The notes under the pieces: model-generated
Seen by the model: only the letters and a program-made list of their open reading frames with translations
What the model was told of the DNA's origin: nothing
The model's database searches: none
Origin: Pelagibius litoralis
Lineage (GTDB): Bacteria; Pseudomonadota; Alphaproteobacteria; Kiloniellales; Kiloniellaceae
NCBI RefSeq assembly: GCF_011683915.1
Contig: NZ_JAAQPH010000015.1
Coordinates: 62,001-126,000, forward strand
Direction: 5' to 3'
DNA length: 64,000 nucleotides
Shown here: one piece after another, positions 8,680-17,230 of the stretch
How positions within the stretch are numbered: the first letter of the stretch is position 1
How the letters are laid out: each line of letters begins with the position of its first letter
Made by a program: the position numbers and the translations under genes

Positions 8680-8742
8680 GGGCCTAGGTTGCTCTCCCAT
8701 CGCAGGTTCGATCCTGCATCAATAGTTTGGGAGGCCCCGATG
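8680..8742 (+). promoter_or_regulatory. structured 5' leader, candidate RNA switch over the ribosome-binding site
   Basis: GGGCCT (8680-8685) can pair with AGGCCC (8732-8737), and CTCCCA (8694-8699) with TGGGAG (8728-8733). The two helices compete for the same bases, and both mask the Shine-Dalgarno sequence GGGAGG (8729-8734), five bases before the ATG at 8740. A separate GCAGG/CCTGC hairpin (8702-8717) lies between the arms. Position ahead of a homocysteine S-methyltransferase suggests control by a methionine-cycle metabolite. It does not match the SAM-II, SAM/SAH or SAH riboswitch consensus that I can recall. Confidence 0.35.
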
Positions 8743-9717
8743 GCCGAAGTAAATGAGGCGCGCAGCGCCAAGTACCGCGCCAGCTTGCCGCAACTGGATG
8801 GCAACCTGTTTCTCACCGATGGCGGTATCGAAACCACGCTGATTTTTCACGACGGTCTCGACCTGCCCTATTTCGCCGCCTTCGATCTGATGAACAAGAG
8901 AGAAGGGCGCGACGCGCTGCGGCGCTACTTCACGCGCCATGCCGGAATCGCCAGGGATAACGGCGTCGGTTTCATTTTCGAAAGCCCGACCTGGCGCGCC
9001 TCGGCCGACTGGGGTTCGAAGCTCGGATACTCCGAGGCGGCAATCGCCCAGGTTAACAAGGACTCGGTCACCTTCCTGGCGGCTCTGCGCGATGAGATGG
9101 AAACTGCGGCAGCGCCCATGGTGATCAGCGGCTGCGTTGGCCCGCGCGGCGACGGTTACGATCCGGGTGACATGATGACCGCTATGGAAGCGGAAGCCTA
9201 TCACCGAAAACAGATCGCCGCCTTCGCCGGGAGCGAAGCCGACATGGTGACGGCGATCACCATGACCTATGTCGATGAGGCAGTCGGTCTGACCCGCGCG
9301 GCCAAGGCGGAGGGAATGCCGGTTGCGATCTCCTTCACCGTGGAAACCGACGGACGCCTGCCGTCCGGTCAAAGCCTGCGTGAAGCCATTAAGGCGGTCG
9401 ACACCGCCACCGACGCCGGCCCCGCCTACTTTATGATCAACTGTGCGCATCCCACCCATTTTGAGAGCAGCGTCAAAGCTGGTGAAGCCTGGGTGAAGCG
9501 GATCAAGGGTCTGCGCGCCAATGCCTCGCGCCTCAGCCATGCAGAACTGGACGAGGCGGAGGAACTGGACGACGGTAATCCCAGCGAGTTGGGTCAGCAG
9601 TACCGCAGCCTGCGCGGCCTGCTGACACAAGTGACGGTTCTTGGCGGTTGTTGCGGTACGGATCATCGCCACATCGAGGCGATCTGCCACGCCTGCTCAA
9701 GCGAGCAGGCGGCCTGA
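8740..9717 (+). CDS. homocysteine S-methyltransferase family protein
   Basis: Transfers a methyl group to homocysteine (making methionine) or to a related thiol. The 325-residue TIM-barrel protein has the three zinc-ligand cysteines of the family: C235 in MINCAHP and C304/C305 in GGCCGTDHRHIEAI. The N-terminal LTDGGIETTLIF is also diagnostic. I chose the ATG at 8740, preceded by GGGAGG, over a longer in-frame start. It is three bases ahead of an alpha/beta hydrolase and upstream of O-acetylhomoserine sulfhydrylase, pointing to methionine metabolism. The methyl donor (S-methylmethionine, betaine or other) cannot be decided; no cobalamin domain is present. Confidence 0.9.
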   Translation: MAEVNEARSAKYRASLPQLDGNLFLTDGGIETTLIFHDGLDLPYFAAFDLMNKREGRDALRRYFTRHAGIARDNGVGFIFESPTWRASADWGSKLGYSEAAIAQVNKDSVTFLAALRDEMETAAAPMVISGCVGPRGDGYDPGDMMTAMEAEAYHRKQIAAFAGSEADMVTAITMTYVDEAVGLTRAAKAEGMPVAISFTVETDGRLPSGQSLREAIKAVDTATDAGPAYFMINCAHPTHFESSVKAGEAWVKRIKGLRANASRLSHAELDEAEELDDGNPSELGQQYRSLRGLLTQVTVLGGCCGTDHRHIEAICHACSSEQAA

Positions 9718-9720
9718 CCG

Positions 9721-10641
9721 ATGATCCTTCTTGATAACCACAATCCTCTGTGCCAGGGGCGGGTGGTACAAGAAGGCGCAAGCGCTCAGCGGGGCCGGCG
9801 GAGCGTGCGTCTGCCGGTTCTCGCGCTGCACAGCTCGGCTTCCTCCGGCGGGCAGTGGAAGGCCTTGGGCGATTATCTCGCCTGGGAGCGAGAGGTTCTG
9901 ACCCCCGATCTGCCGGGTTACGGCGAGGCGGCGGAGAGTTCGGTGCTGATGGCGCCGGCGGATCTGGCGCGGGAGGCGGACTGGCTGCTGCGGCATGCCG
10001 GCCTGCCGCCGGGGCCGTTTCATCTCGTCGGGCATTCCTATGGCGGTGCCGTTGCGCTGAAGCTTGCTTTGCTGGCCCCCCAGAGGATCAGCAGCTTGAC
10101 CCTGATCGAGCCGGTCCTGTTCCATTTGCTCTCCACAGCCGGGAACCGGCGCGCGGGAAAGACGGAAACGACGCTTTACCGGCAGATTTTGGGGCTGCGC
10201 GATCGTGTCCGGGGTGCTGTCGCTGCCGGTTGGCCGGCACACGGCATGGAGGCTTTTGTTGACTTCTGGTCCGGCAAGGATGCCTGGCAGAGGTTGGCGC
10301 AGCCGAAGCGCCAGGCCCTGGCGCGGCAGGCCAAATCGGTTCTTCGGAACTTTGAGGCCGTGCTCGCCGAGGCCTGGCCGATCAAGGATGTCGCCGGCCT
10401 TGATCTGCCCCTGCAGACCATCTTCGGTGCGCGTTCACCTGAAGTAAGTCGGCGGTTGACCGAACTGCTGACGGACGTCACCGGCAGGGCAACGGGAACG
10501 CAGATCTTTACCGCTGGTCATATGGCACCGCTGACCCACTCCGCGACCGTCAATGCGGCAATCGTGCACCACATCGAGGTGGCGGAAGGCCGTCGCCGCC
10601 GACCGATTCCACTGCCGCCGGCCAGCCCCCTGGTTGCCTGA
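9721..10641 (+). CDS. alpha/beta hydrolase
   Basis: A 306-residue serine hydrolase of the alpha/beta fold. The catalytic pattern is intact: oxyanion-hole HSS near residue 37, nucleophile elbow GHSYGG around residue 103, an acid in TIFGARSPEV, and a catalytic His in FTAGHMAPLTH. It begins three bases after the methyltransferase stop, so the pair is co-transcribed. The C-terminus carries a basic and proline-rich tail. Ester, lactone or thioester hydrolysis are all possible; the sequence gives no substrate. It is not a homoserine O-acyltransferase, since the length and motifs differ. Confidence 0.82.
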   Translation: MILLDNHNPLCQGRVVQEGASAQRGRRSVRLPVLALHSSASSGGQWKALGDYLAWEREVLTPDLPGYGEAAESSVLMAPADLAREADWLLRHAGLPPGPFHLVGHSYGGAVALKLALLAPQRISSLTLIEPVLFHLLSTAGNRRAGKTETTLYRQILGLRDRVRGAVAAGWPAHGMEAFVDFWSGKDAWQRLAQPKRQALARQAKSVLRNFEAVLAEAWPIKDVAGLDLPLQTIFGARSPEVSRRLTELLTDVTGRATGTQIFTAGHMAPLTHSATVNAAIVHHIEVAEGRRRRPIPLPPASPLVA

Positions 10642-10701
10642 GTTCATTTCCGTTCTTTACCTGTTTTCAATTGAGATGTTTTCATTAGAGGATATGCGAT
10701 C

Positions 10702-12015
10702 ATGACCCCGACGAAACCTGAATCGCTGGCGCTGCACGCCGGCTATCGCGCCGACCCCACCACCAATGCGGTGGCGGTCCCGATCTATCAGACCACTTCC
10801 TATCAGTTCGAGGATTCGGCCCATGCGGCACGCCTCTTCGAGCTGTCCGAGATGGGCAACATCTATACGCGGGTGATGAACCCGACCAACGACATCTTCG
10901 AGCAGCGCATGGCCGCTGTCGAAGGCGGGGCGGCGGCGCTGGCCGTCAGTTCCGGCCAGGCGGCGACCACTCTTTCGATCCTCAACATCGCCGAGACCGG
11001 GGACAACATCGTTTCCTCGACCGACCTCTACGGCGGCACCTGGAACCTCTTCGCAAATACGCTGAAGACCATGGGTATCGAAGTGCGCTTCGTCGACCCG
11101 GCAGATCCGGAAAACTTCCGCCGCGCCAGTGACGCCCGCACCCGTGCTTTCTATGCCGAGACCCTGCCGAACCCGAAACTCCAGGTCTTTCCGATCCGTG
11201 AGGTCGCCGACATCGCCGAGGACATCGGCCTGCCGCTGATCATGGACAACACCGCCTCGCCGGTCATCTGCCGGCCCTTCGACCACGGCGCCCATATCAT
11301 CGTGCATTCGGCCACCAAGTACATCGGCGGCCACGGCAACTCCATCGGCGGTGTGATCATCGACGGCGGCACCTTCGACTGGGAACAGCACGCCGAACGC
11401 TTTCCCATGCTGAACCAGCCGGACCCCAGCTACCACGGCGCGGTCTGGACCGTGGCGACGAAGGAACTGGGGCCGGTGGCCTATATCGTCAAGGCGCGCT
11501 GCACCCTGCTGCGGGATCTCGGCACGGCGCTCAGCCCCTTCAACACCTTCAACTTCATCCAGGGCCTGGAAACGCTTTCCTTACGCATGCGCGAACACTG
11601 CCGCAATGCCCAGGCGGTCGCCGACTACCTGTCCGGGGACAGCCGTGTGGCGAAGGTGATCTATCCCGGCATGACACCGGACGACCGGAGCGAACGGACC
11701 GAGAAATACCTGACCGAAGGCCGCGGCGGCCTGGTCGGCTTCGAGATCAAGGACGCCACGGAGGAAACCGGCGCCCGCTTCATCGATTCCCTGCAGATGA
11801 TCTATCACGTCGCCAACATCGGCGACACGCGCACCCTGGCCATCCACCCGGCCAGCACCACCCACCAGCAGCTGAAGCCGGAAGAGCGGCTCGCCACCGG
11901 GGTCACGCCGGGCTACCTGCGCCTCTCCGTCGGCATCGAGCACATCGACGACATCCTGGCCGACCTTGACCAGGCCCTCAATGCAGCCGTTGCGGGTAAG
12001 GCCAAGGCAGCCTAG
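10702..12015 (+). CDS. metY: O-acetylhomoserine sulfhydrylase (aminocarboxypropyltransferase)
   Basis: PLP enzyme that condenses O-acetylhomoserine with sulfide (or methanethiol) to give homocysteine (or methionine). The 437-residue length is that of MetY rather than the shorter cystathionine gamma-synthases. The PLP lysine is K206 in VHSATKYIGGHG, with upstream SSGQAATTLS and NPTNDIFEQRM blocks and the downstream SVGIEHIDDILADL end. It lies 60 bases after the hydrolase gene and ends before a strong terminator, so it is the last gene of a methionine/sulfur unit. RBS: GAGGA 10 bases before the ATG. Confidence 0.93.
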   Translation: MTPTKPESLALHAGYRADPTTNAVAVPIYQTTSYQFEDSAHAARLFELSEMGNIYTRVMNPTNDIFEQRMAAVEGGAAALAVSSGQAATTLSILNIAETGDNIVSSTDLYGGTWNLFANTLKTMGIEVRFVDPADPENFRRASDARTRAFYAETLPNPKLQVFPIREVADIAEDIGLPLIMDNTASPVICRPFDHGAHIIVHSATKYIGGHGNSIGGVIIDGGTFDWEQHAERFPMLNQPDPSYHGAVWTVATKELGPVAYIVKARCTLLRDLGTALSPFNTFNFIQGLETLSLRMREHCRNAQAVADYLSGDSRVAKVIYPGMTPDDRSERTEKYLTEGRGGLVGFEIKDATEETGARFIDSLQMIYHVANIGDTRTLAIHPASTTHQQLKPEERLATGVTPGYLRLSVGIEHIDDILADLDQALNAAVAGKAKAA

Positions 12016-12045
12016 CCAATCTCGATAGCCTCTCTTGCCTTTTTG

Positions 12046-12078
12046 GGGCGGTTCCCAGCGCGGGAACCGCCCTTTTTT
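12046..12078 (+). terminator. rho-independent terminator after metY
   Basis: A perfect 11-bp GC-rich stem (GGGCGGTTCCC at 12046-12056, GGGAACCGCCC at 12062-12072) with a five-base loop is followed by TTTTTT (12073-12078). It ends the homocysteine methyltransferase-hydrolase-metY unit and isolates it from the hydantoinase gene. Confidence 0.93.
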
Positions 12079-12249
12079 CTGCCGCCCTTGACGTTGGGCG
12101 TCCGGTCCTCAATCCTGGCGCGGGTTCGAACGAAGGCTTCGGTCGCAGGAGAGGGTGGCTATGCGTATTTCAGAGGAAACCAAGGGCGTCTGTGTCGTCG
12201 CGGCAGCGGGTCACCTTGGCAACGGCCTGCTTTTGCTGGGCCGGGCCGC

Positions 12250-13707
12250 ATGAGCGACTTTGATCTGATCGTTCGGGGCGGAACCCTGGCCACGGCCAGC
12301 GAGACCTTCGCCGCCGATATCGGAGTGCGGAATGGATGTATCGCCGCTCTGGGGACCAATCTCGGCACGGCGGTGCGTGTCATCGATGCTGAGGGTTTGT
12401 TCGTTCTGCCCGGCGGGGTGGATGCCCATTGCCACGTGGAACAGGAGTCCTCGACGCGGATCTGGACGGCGGATGATTTCTACTCCGGCAGCGTTTCCGC
12501 CGCCTTCGGCGGCACCACCACCTTTCTGCCCTTTGCCGCCCAGCATCGCGGACAGTCGTTGCGCGATGTGGTGAAGGACGCCCAGGAACGCTGCGGCCCC
12601 AAAGCGGTGATCGACTATGCCTTTCATCTGATCATCTCCGATCCGACCGCCCAGATTCTGGGCCAGGAACTGCCGGCCCTCATCCAGGACGGCTACACCT
12701 CCTTCAAGGTCTACATGACCTACGACCAATTGAAGATCGACGACCGGCAGATTCTCGATGTGCTCTGCGTGGCGCGGGACTATGGCGCAACCACCATGAT
12801 CCATGCGGAGAACAACGACGTTATCGGTTGGATCAGCGAGCGGCTGCTGGATCGCGGCTACGGCGCGCCGAAGTATCATGCCGTCAGCCATCCGCGTATC
12901 GCCGAGAGCGAAGCCACGAGCCGGGCGATCCAACTGGCGCGTCTGGTCGACAGCAAGCTGCTGATCGTTCATGTCTCGGCACCGGAAGCGGCGGAGGCGA
13001 TCCTCGCGGCGCGGAACATGGGCCTCAAGATTTATGGCGAGACCTGCCCTCAATACCTTTTCCTCACGGCCGAGGATCTCGACCGTGACGGAATGGAAGG
13101 GGCGAAGTTCTGCTGTTCGCCGCCGCCGCGCGACGCGGCGGGGCAGGAGGCGATCTGGCGCGGCCTGAAGAACGATACCTTCCAGGTCTTCTCTTCCGAT
13201 CATGCGCCCTACCGCATGGACGAGACCGGCAAGCTGAAGCACGGCGCCGGCGCCACCTTCAAGCAGATCGCCAACGGCGTGCCGGGGCTGGAACTGCGCC
13301 TGGCGCTGCTGTTTTCCGAGGGCGTCGGCAAGGGGCGGTTGACCCTGAACGAGTTCGTTGCGCTTACCGCGGCCAATCCGGCGAAGATCTACGGACTGCA
13401 TCCGCGCAAGGGCAGCCTTGCCGTCGGCGCCGATGCCGATCTGGCGCTCTGGGACCCGAAATGGCAGAGAACCGTCACCTACGACATGCTTCACGACAAT
13501 GCCGGCTACACGCCATACGAAGGCATGACGATCACCGGTTGGCCGCGGTTTGTGATTTCCCGCGGGCGCGTGGTGGTCGAGGATGAAGCGTTGCAGGTCG
13601 AACGCGGCTCCGGCAGCTATCTGCAGCGCAAGCCGGAGATTGTAGCGGACGGCCTTCGGGAGCCGGAACTGGACCCGGCGCGCAACTTCGGTGCGGGACT
13701 GCTGTGA
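12250..13707 (+). CDS. hydA: dihydropyrimidinase / D-hydantoinase
   Basis: Zinc amidohydrolase opening dihydropyrimidine or hydantoin rings to N-carbamoyl amino acids. Metal ligands are visible in order: H60 and H62 (DAHCHVEQ), the carboxylated lysine K153 (SFKVYMTY), H185 (MIHAEN), the later His in IVHVSAPEAAE, and the Asp in FSSDHAPY. The DAHCH form replaces the more usual DxHTH. The start MSDFDLIVRGG gives 485 residues, the family norm; an upstream in-frame extension is rejected as non-conserved. A hydantoin racemase two genes on supports hydantoin use. No carbamoylase or dihydropyrimidine dehydrogenase is in the window. Confidence 0.92.
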   Translation: MSDFDLIVRGGTLATASETFAADIGVRNGCIAALGTNLGTAVRVIDAEGLFVLPGGVDAHCHVEQESSTRIWTADDFYSGSVSAAFGGTTTFLPFAAQHRGQSLRDVVKDAQERCGPKAVIDYAFHLIISDPTAQILGQELPALIQDGYTSFKVYMTYDQLKIDDRQILDVLCVARDYGATTMIHAENNDVIGWISERLLDRGYGAPKYHAVSHPRIAESEATSRAIQLARLVDSKLLIVHVSAPEAAEAILAARNMGLKIYGETCPQYLFLTAEDLDRDGMEGAKFCCSPPPRDAAGQEAIWRGLKNDTFQVFSSDHAPYRMDETGKLKHGAGATFKQIANGVPGLELRLALLFSEGVGKGRLTLNEFVALTAANPAKIYGLHPRKGSLAVGADADLALWDPKWQRTVTYDMLHDNAGYTPYEGMTITGWPRFVISRGRVVVEDEALQVERGSGSYLQRKPEIVADGLREPELDPARNFGAGLL

Positions 13708-13752
13708 AGTTTGGTGGGACAACAGGGGTGGATCTCATAAAGGAACCTGACC

Positions 13753-14226
13753 GTGTCAAAGAAACGGATCTTCGGCCTGCTGATGGTGTTCATCCTGCTC
13801 GCAGCAGGCTACGGTCTGGTGACCTCTTTTCCCGACCATTTTGATCTTCGGGGCCGCTACTTCACAGCGGAACCCGGGCTGCGGCAGATCGAAAACCTGT
13901 CCGCGGCGCAACCCCGCGTGCTGCTGCCGGAGCTTCTGGAGGACGATTGGCAAGGTGTTTGTTTCGTTCCGCCTTATTACGCCGTCCAGGACGATCCAAA
14001 GCTTGCAGGTGCAGATATACCCTGGACGTCGAACGATGGTCTCTACACCATCGCCCTTAGGCGTGGCGACGACTACGACTTGCACAAGATCAGCCGCGGC
14101 AAGGTGGTCGAGTTCCAATTGACGGGCATCGGTGAAAACGAGGCCTGTTATGACTCCACCGCGCTTGCCATCGAATACGTGGCAGGCAGCGGACCGATAA
14201 AACTTCGCGTCGTTCCACGGGAGTAG
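13753..14226 (+). CDS. hypothetical membrane-anchored or exported protein
   Basis: A 157-residue protein of no family I recognise. It starts with a GTG preceded by AAGGA (10 bases upstream) and has an N-terminal hydrophobic helix (residues 7-24) after three basic residues, without an obvious cleavage site, so it is probably tethered in the inner membrane facing the periplasm. Two cysteines (in GVCFVPPYYAV and NEACYDSTA) could form a periplasmic disulfide. It lies between the hydantoinase and the racemase on the same strand, but nothing else links it to hydantoin metabolism. Confidence 0.7.
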   Translation: MSKKRIFGLLMVFILLAAGYGLVTSFPDHFDLRGRYFTAEPGLRQIENLSAAQPRVLLPELLEDDWQGVCFVPPYYAVQDDPKLAGADIPWTSNDGLYTIALRRGDDYDLHKISRGKVVEFQLTGIGENEACYDSTALAIEYVAGSGPIKLRVVPRE

Positions 14227-14233
14227 TGCAGAT

Positions 14234-14878
14234 ATGAGCCGACGCATCGTCATCGTGAACCCAAACTCGACCGCGGCGGTGACCCGGGGCATCAGCGAAG
14301 CGGTGGAACCGCTGCGCCGTCCGGACGGACCGGTAATCGACTGTATCACTCTGGCGGAAGGACCGCCGGGCATCGAGACCAAAGAGCACATCGACGCTGT
14401 GGTGCCGCCACTGTTGGGGCGGTTGAAACGCGAGGCTGCGGATGCTTCGGTGATCGCCTGTTTCAGCGACCCGGGTCTTAAGGCTGCAAGAGCTGCAAGC
14501 AAGCGCCCGGTTTTTGGTATCGGCGAGAGCGCTTTTCGCCGAGCTCTCTTACAGGGTAAGCGCTTCGGAATCCTGGCGATCCTGGAGGCTTCCACCCACC
14601 GTCACCGCCGCTACATCGCCGAGCTTGGCTTGACTCAGTCCTTCATCGGGAGCCGGCCCCTCGACCTCGGGGTGTTGGAACTGCAGGAACGGGAGCGCAG
14701 CTTCGCGCGGATGCTGGCGGTCGGCAGGGTGCTGCGGGACGAAGACCGGGCCGATGTCCTGGTGCTTGGTTGCGCCGGAATGACTGGCTATTGCATCGAC
14801 CTGTCGGAAGCCCTCGGCCTGCCGGTTGTCGAACCCTGCCAGGCTGCTGCCGCCGAAGCCTTGGCGTCTCTGGGCTAG
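14234..14878 (+). CDS. Asp/Glu/hydantoin racemase
   Basis: Racemises hydantoins or acidic amino acids with two catalytic cysteines. Both are present: C76 in VIACFSDPG and C180 in VLGCAGMTGY. The N-terminus MSRRIVIVNPNST is the family signature. The 214-residue length is normal. It starts seven bases after the preceding gene and, with the hydantoinase at 12250-13707, makes a hydantoin-utilisation pair: the racemase supplies the enantiomer that the hydantoinase accepts. Aspartate/glutamate racemase activity is less likely, given the context. Confidence 0.88.
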   Translation: MSRRIVIVNPNSTAAVTRGISEAVEPLRRPDGPVIDCITLAEGPPGIETKEHIDAVVPPLLGRLKREAADASVIACFSDPGLKAARAASKRPVFGIGESAFRRALLQGKRFGILAILEASTHRHRRYIAELGLTQSFIGSRPLDLGVLELQERERSFARMLAVGRVLRDEDRADVLVLGCAGMTGYCIDLSEALGLPVVEPCQAAAAEALASLG

Positions 14879-15003
14879 ACTCTCGGGGCCGGTACAGTCC
14901 CCGCTTTCCACCGCTTCCTCATCACGAAAATAAACAAAAAGTAGAATGACGGCGTAGATATTCTATGTTGGACTGCCATTGAGGAATTCTCGGGGGAATG
15001 TCC

Positions 15004-16353
15004 ATGATTTTGAACTCTCTTCGCTTGCCCTTTAGTGTGCTTGGCCTTGCGGTCTTGGTTTCGGGATGCAATTCCACCGCGCCTTTGGACCTGCCCGATA
15101 TCGGCGAGGCGCCTAGCGTTTCGGAAGTGGGGTTGAACCTAACGCCGGAAGCGACTTTCGCGTTGACCAAGATCGTTGCCAACATCAAGCGAGGCGAGGT
15201 CATAGGGGCCTTCCCATCGCGTGGGCTGGATGTTGAGGGCTCGCTTTGCAATTACACAAGCCGCGGCAACGATGTCGTCACCTGGGGAAGTGGTCGTAGC
15301 CGCTATCTGGGCGACTGGAGTTCCGAGTTGGGTTCGATCTTCTATGAGATCATGACCTCCCATGGTTATAGCATTGCCGGTGATCCCACTGATCTGTTCA
15401 GTCAATCGCAGACAGTGAAGTCTTCGGAGTATGTCGTTGGTGGGCGGCTGCAGGCGATAAAGGGAAATTTCTGTCACCAGCACCACTGGTGGGATGGCCG
15501 TCCCCTCTATGAATACAGTGGCGATTTCTATGTCGAGGTCGAATGGTCGATCCTAAACACCCTGACACAGGATGTAGTCTACAAGGTGATGCATGCGGGC
15601 CGGTATAGACAAGAGAAGCCGGTCGACGACGGAATTGTCGTGATGATGAATGGCGCCTTTGCCGAATCAGCCGCAAGGCTCGCGGCCGCGCCGGACGTAA
15701 GCGCGCTTGCGAGTGGGCGCGCTATAACCCAGGTCGCAATCAACAAGTCGTCTGGAGCTTACGCCGTCACCAACGGGGAAAGGCCAGTCCGATTCGAGAT
15801 CGACAACATGCGCGATGCTGTCGTGACCATCCGTGTTGGACAAGGGCACGGGTCAGGTTTTTTCATCGGCAGCGCGGGGCTGGTGCTGACCAACGCCCAT
15901 GTCGTTGGCGAAGCCAATACCGTGCAAGTCAGGCTGGCCTCGGGGGTCGAACTGACAGGCCGTGTTGTTGAGAAGGACAAGTTTCACGATGTCGCTGTAA
16001 TCGATACCGGAATCAGATTTTCCACGCCGCCGTATTTGGAGCGGATAATGCCTGAAGTCGCCACCGAGGTTTATGCAGTCGGCAGCCCGATAAAGGTGAC
16101 ATTGGAGTCCACGGTCACCCGTGGAATTGTGAGTGCGTTGCGAACCGACCCGGCCAGCGGCAGGCGCTTTATCCAGGCCGACGTGGCCATTTCTCCGGGC
16201 AACAGCGGTGGGCCGCTGTTTAATGCCAAGGGAGATATTATCGGGCTTTCGGCGCAGAAGTATTCCGGGCCCGGCGCGGAGGGACTGGGTCTTTTTATTC
16301 CCATTACCGATGCCTTGTCCGCCTTGGGAATAGCACTGGAATCGGGCGCATAG
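15004..16353 (+). CDS. trypsin-like serine protease lipoprotein
   Basis: Outer- or inner-membrane-anchored periplasmic protease. A lipoprotein signal ends in the lipobox VSGC (Cys22). Residues about 45-235 form an extra N-terminal domain that I cannot assign; residues 268-449 are a Deg-type trypsin domain with the triad H299 (LTNAHVVG), D329 (HDVAVI) and S401 (SPGNSGGPL). There is no PDZ domain, unlike DegP. The ATG at 15004 sits seven bases after GGGGGA; an ATG six bases earlier is too close to that site. It stands alone, with an AT-rich upstream flank, and looks like an envelope quality-control or processing protease. Confidence 0.87.
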   Translation: MILNSLRLPFSVLGLAVLVSGCNSTAPLDLPDIGEAPSVSEVGLNLTPEATFALTKIVANIKRGEVIGAFPSRGLDVEGSLCNYTSRGNDVVTWGSGRSRYLGDWSSELGSIFYEIMTSHGYSIAGDPTDLFSQSQTVKSSEYVVGGRLQAIKGNFCHQHHWWDGRPLYEYSGDFYVEVEWSILNTLTQDVVYKVMHAGRYRQEKPVDDGIVVMMNGAFAESAARLAAAPDVSALASGRAITQVAINKSSGAYAVTNGERPVRFEIDNMRDAVVTIRVGQGHGSGFFIGSAGLVLTNAHVVGEANTVQVRLASGVELTGRVVEKDKFHDVAVIDTGIRFSTPPYLERIMPEVATEVYAVGSPIKVTLESTVTRGIVSALRTDPASGRRFIQADVAISPGNSGGPLFNAKGDIIGLSAQKYSGPGAEGLGLFIPITDALSALGIALESGA

Positions 16354-16356
16354 ATG

Positions 16357-16569
16357 TCACGACAGCCAGCAGACGTCGCCGCAACCATGTCGAAGCTGTG
16401 CCAGCCAACCAGGGATTGGGATGGGAGGCCCCAACGCTGCGCTGCGGGTGGTGAAGACCTCGGCCACCGCCTTCACCGTGCAGATGCCGGCACGATGGGC
16501 GCTGAACCCCAGGACGAAAGCCAGGGGCAGGGCCAGGGCAAGAATCAGGGCAGGGGCAAGGTGGAGCAT
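16357..16569 (-). pseudogene. remnant of a YeeE/YedE-type membrane protein
   Basis: On the minus strand the first 45 or so codons read as the N-terminus of a YeeE/YedE (sulfur-transport related) membrane protein: a hydrophobic helix followed by GFSAHRAGICTVKAVAEVFTTR, whose AGICTV motif carries the family's conserved Cys. After that the similarity stops, and the frame ends about 25 codons later beside the 3' end of the protease gene. A complete family member has some 350 residues, so nearly 90% is missing. I read this as the decayed stump of a deleted gene. It fills most of a 381-base gap that is otherwise without a gene. Confidence 0.6.
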
Positions 16570-16734
16570 TTCAGACTGTCGGTTGAAACGGGGCTTTGAG
16601 GGTTTCGATGCCCGTTGGAGGGGAAAGGCTACACCGCCGGGCTGGATAACGAAAATCCGCTGCTGTCCGGACGCGCGTCCTGTGCTAAAACGTCATTCAA
16701 CACTCCCAACACCCGAAATCCAGGATCAGGCGAC

Positions 16735-17223
16735 ATGAGCGAACGGCTTTGGAAGGTTTATCTCTCCGGCGAAATCCATAGCGACTGGCGCGAACAGATC
16801 GCCCAGGGTGTGGCTCAGGCTGGCTTGCCGGTGCGCCTCGATGCGCCGATTACCGTACATGAGGACAGCGACGACTGCGCGGCGGTGATTCTTGGTGAGG
16901 AAGACAAACCGTTCTGGCGCGACCAGAAAGGCTCACGCATGAATGCCATTCGTACCCGCACGCTGATCGGTGAGGCCGATGTCGTGGTGGTGCGTTTCGG
17001 CGACAAGTACAAGCAGTGGAACGCCGCTTTCGACGCCGGTACCGCAGCGGCCCTGGGCAAGGCCTTGATCACCCTGCACGACCCGGCCCTGACCCATGCC
17101 TTGAAAGAGGTCGACGGGGCGGCGCTGGCGGTCTGCGAGACGCCGCAGCAGGTGGTGCAGACCCTGGCCTATGTAATTCGCGGCGCACTGCCCGGCCGCA
17201 GCGGTAGCCTGGCAGCCGAATAA
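16735..17223 (+). CDS. ytoQ: YtoQ family protein
   Basis: Matches the short YtoQ family across its entire length (162 residues): LSGEIHSDWREQI at the start, SDDCAAVILGEED, FWRDQKGSRMNAIRTRTLI, and the highly conserved VVVRFGDKYKQWNAAFDAG. The fold resembles nucleoside 2-deoxyribosyltransferase/TIR-like proteins, but the family's activity is not established as far as I know. I selected the ATG at 16735, with an AGGATCAGG stretch upstream, over a longer frame with no conserved content. It converges on the SDR gene (7-base gap). Confidence 0.88.
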   Translation: MSERLWKVYLSGEIHSDWREQIAQGVAQAGLPVRLDAPITVHEDSDDCAAVILGEEDKPFWRDQKGSRMNAIRTRTLIGEADVVVVRFGDKYKQWNAAFDAGTAAALGKALITLHDPALTHALKEVDGAALAVCETPQQVVQTLAYVIRGALPGRSGSLAAE

Positions 17224-17230
17224 AGCAGTT

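Noticed and set aside
8700-8720. tRNA T-arm-like sequence (GCAGG-TTCGAT-CCTGC)
   Set aside because: The loop has six bases rather than seven, and there is no acceptor, D or anticodon arm around it; it is better explained as part of the methyltransferase leader.
12090-12249. Possible riboswitch ahead of the hydantoinase gene (GGAGAG-like and CCAAGG/CCTTGG pairing)
   Set aside because: The elements do not fit glycine, guanidine or other classes I know, and only one short helix is obvious.
12043-12249. N-terminal extension of the hydantoinase
   Set aside because: It begins within the metY terminator and is unlike any family member.
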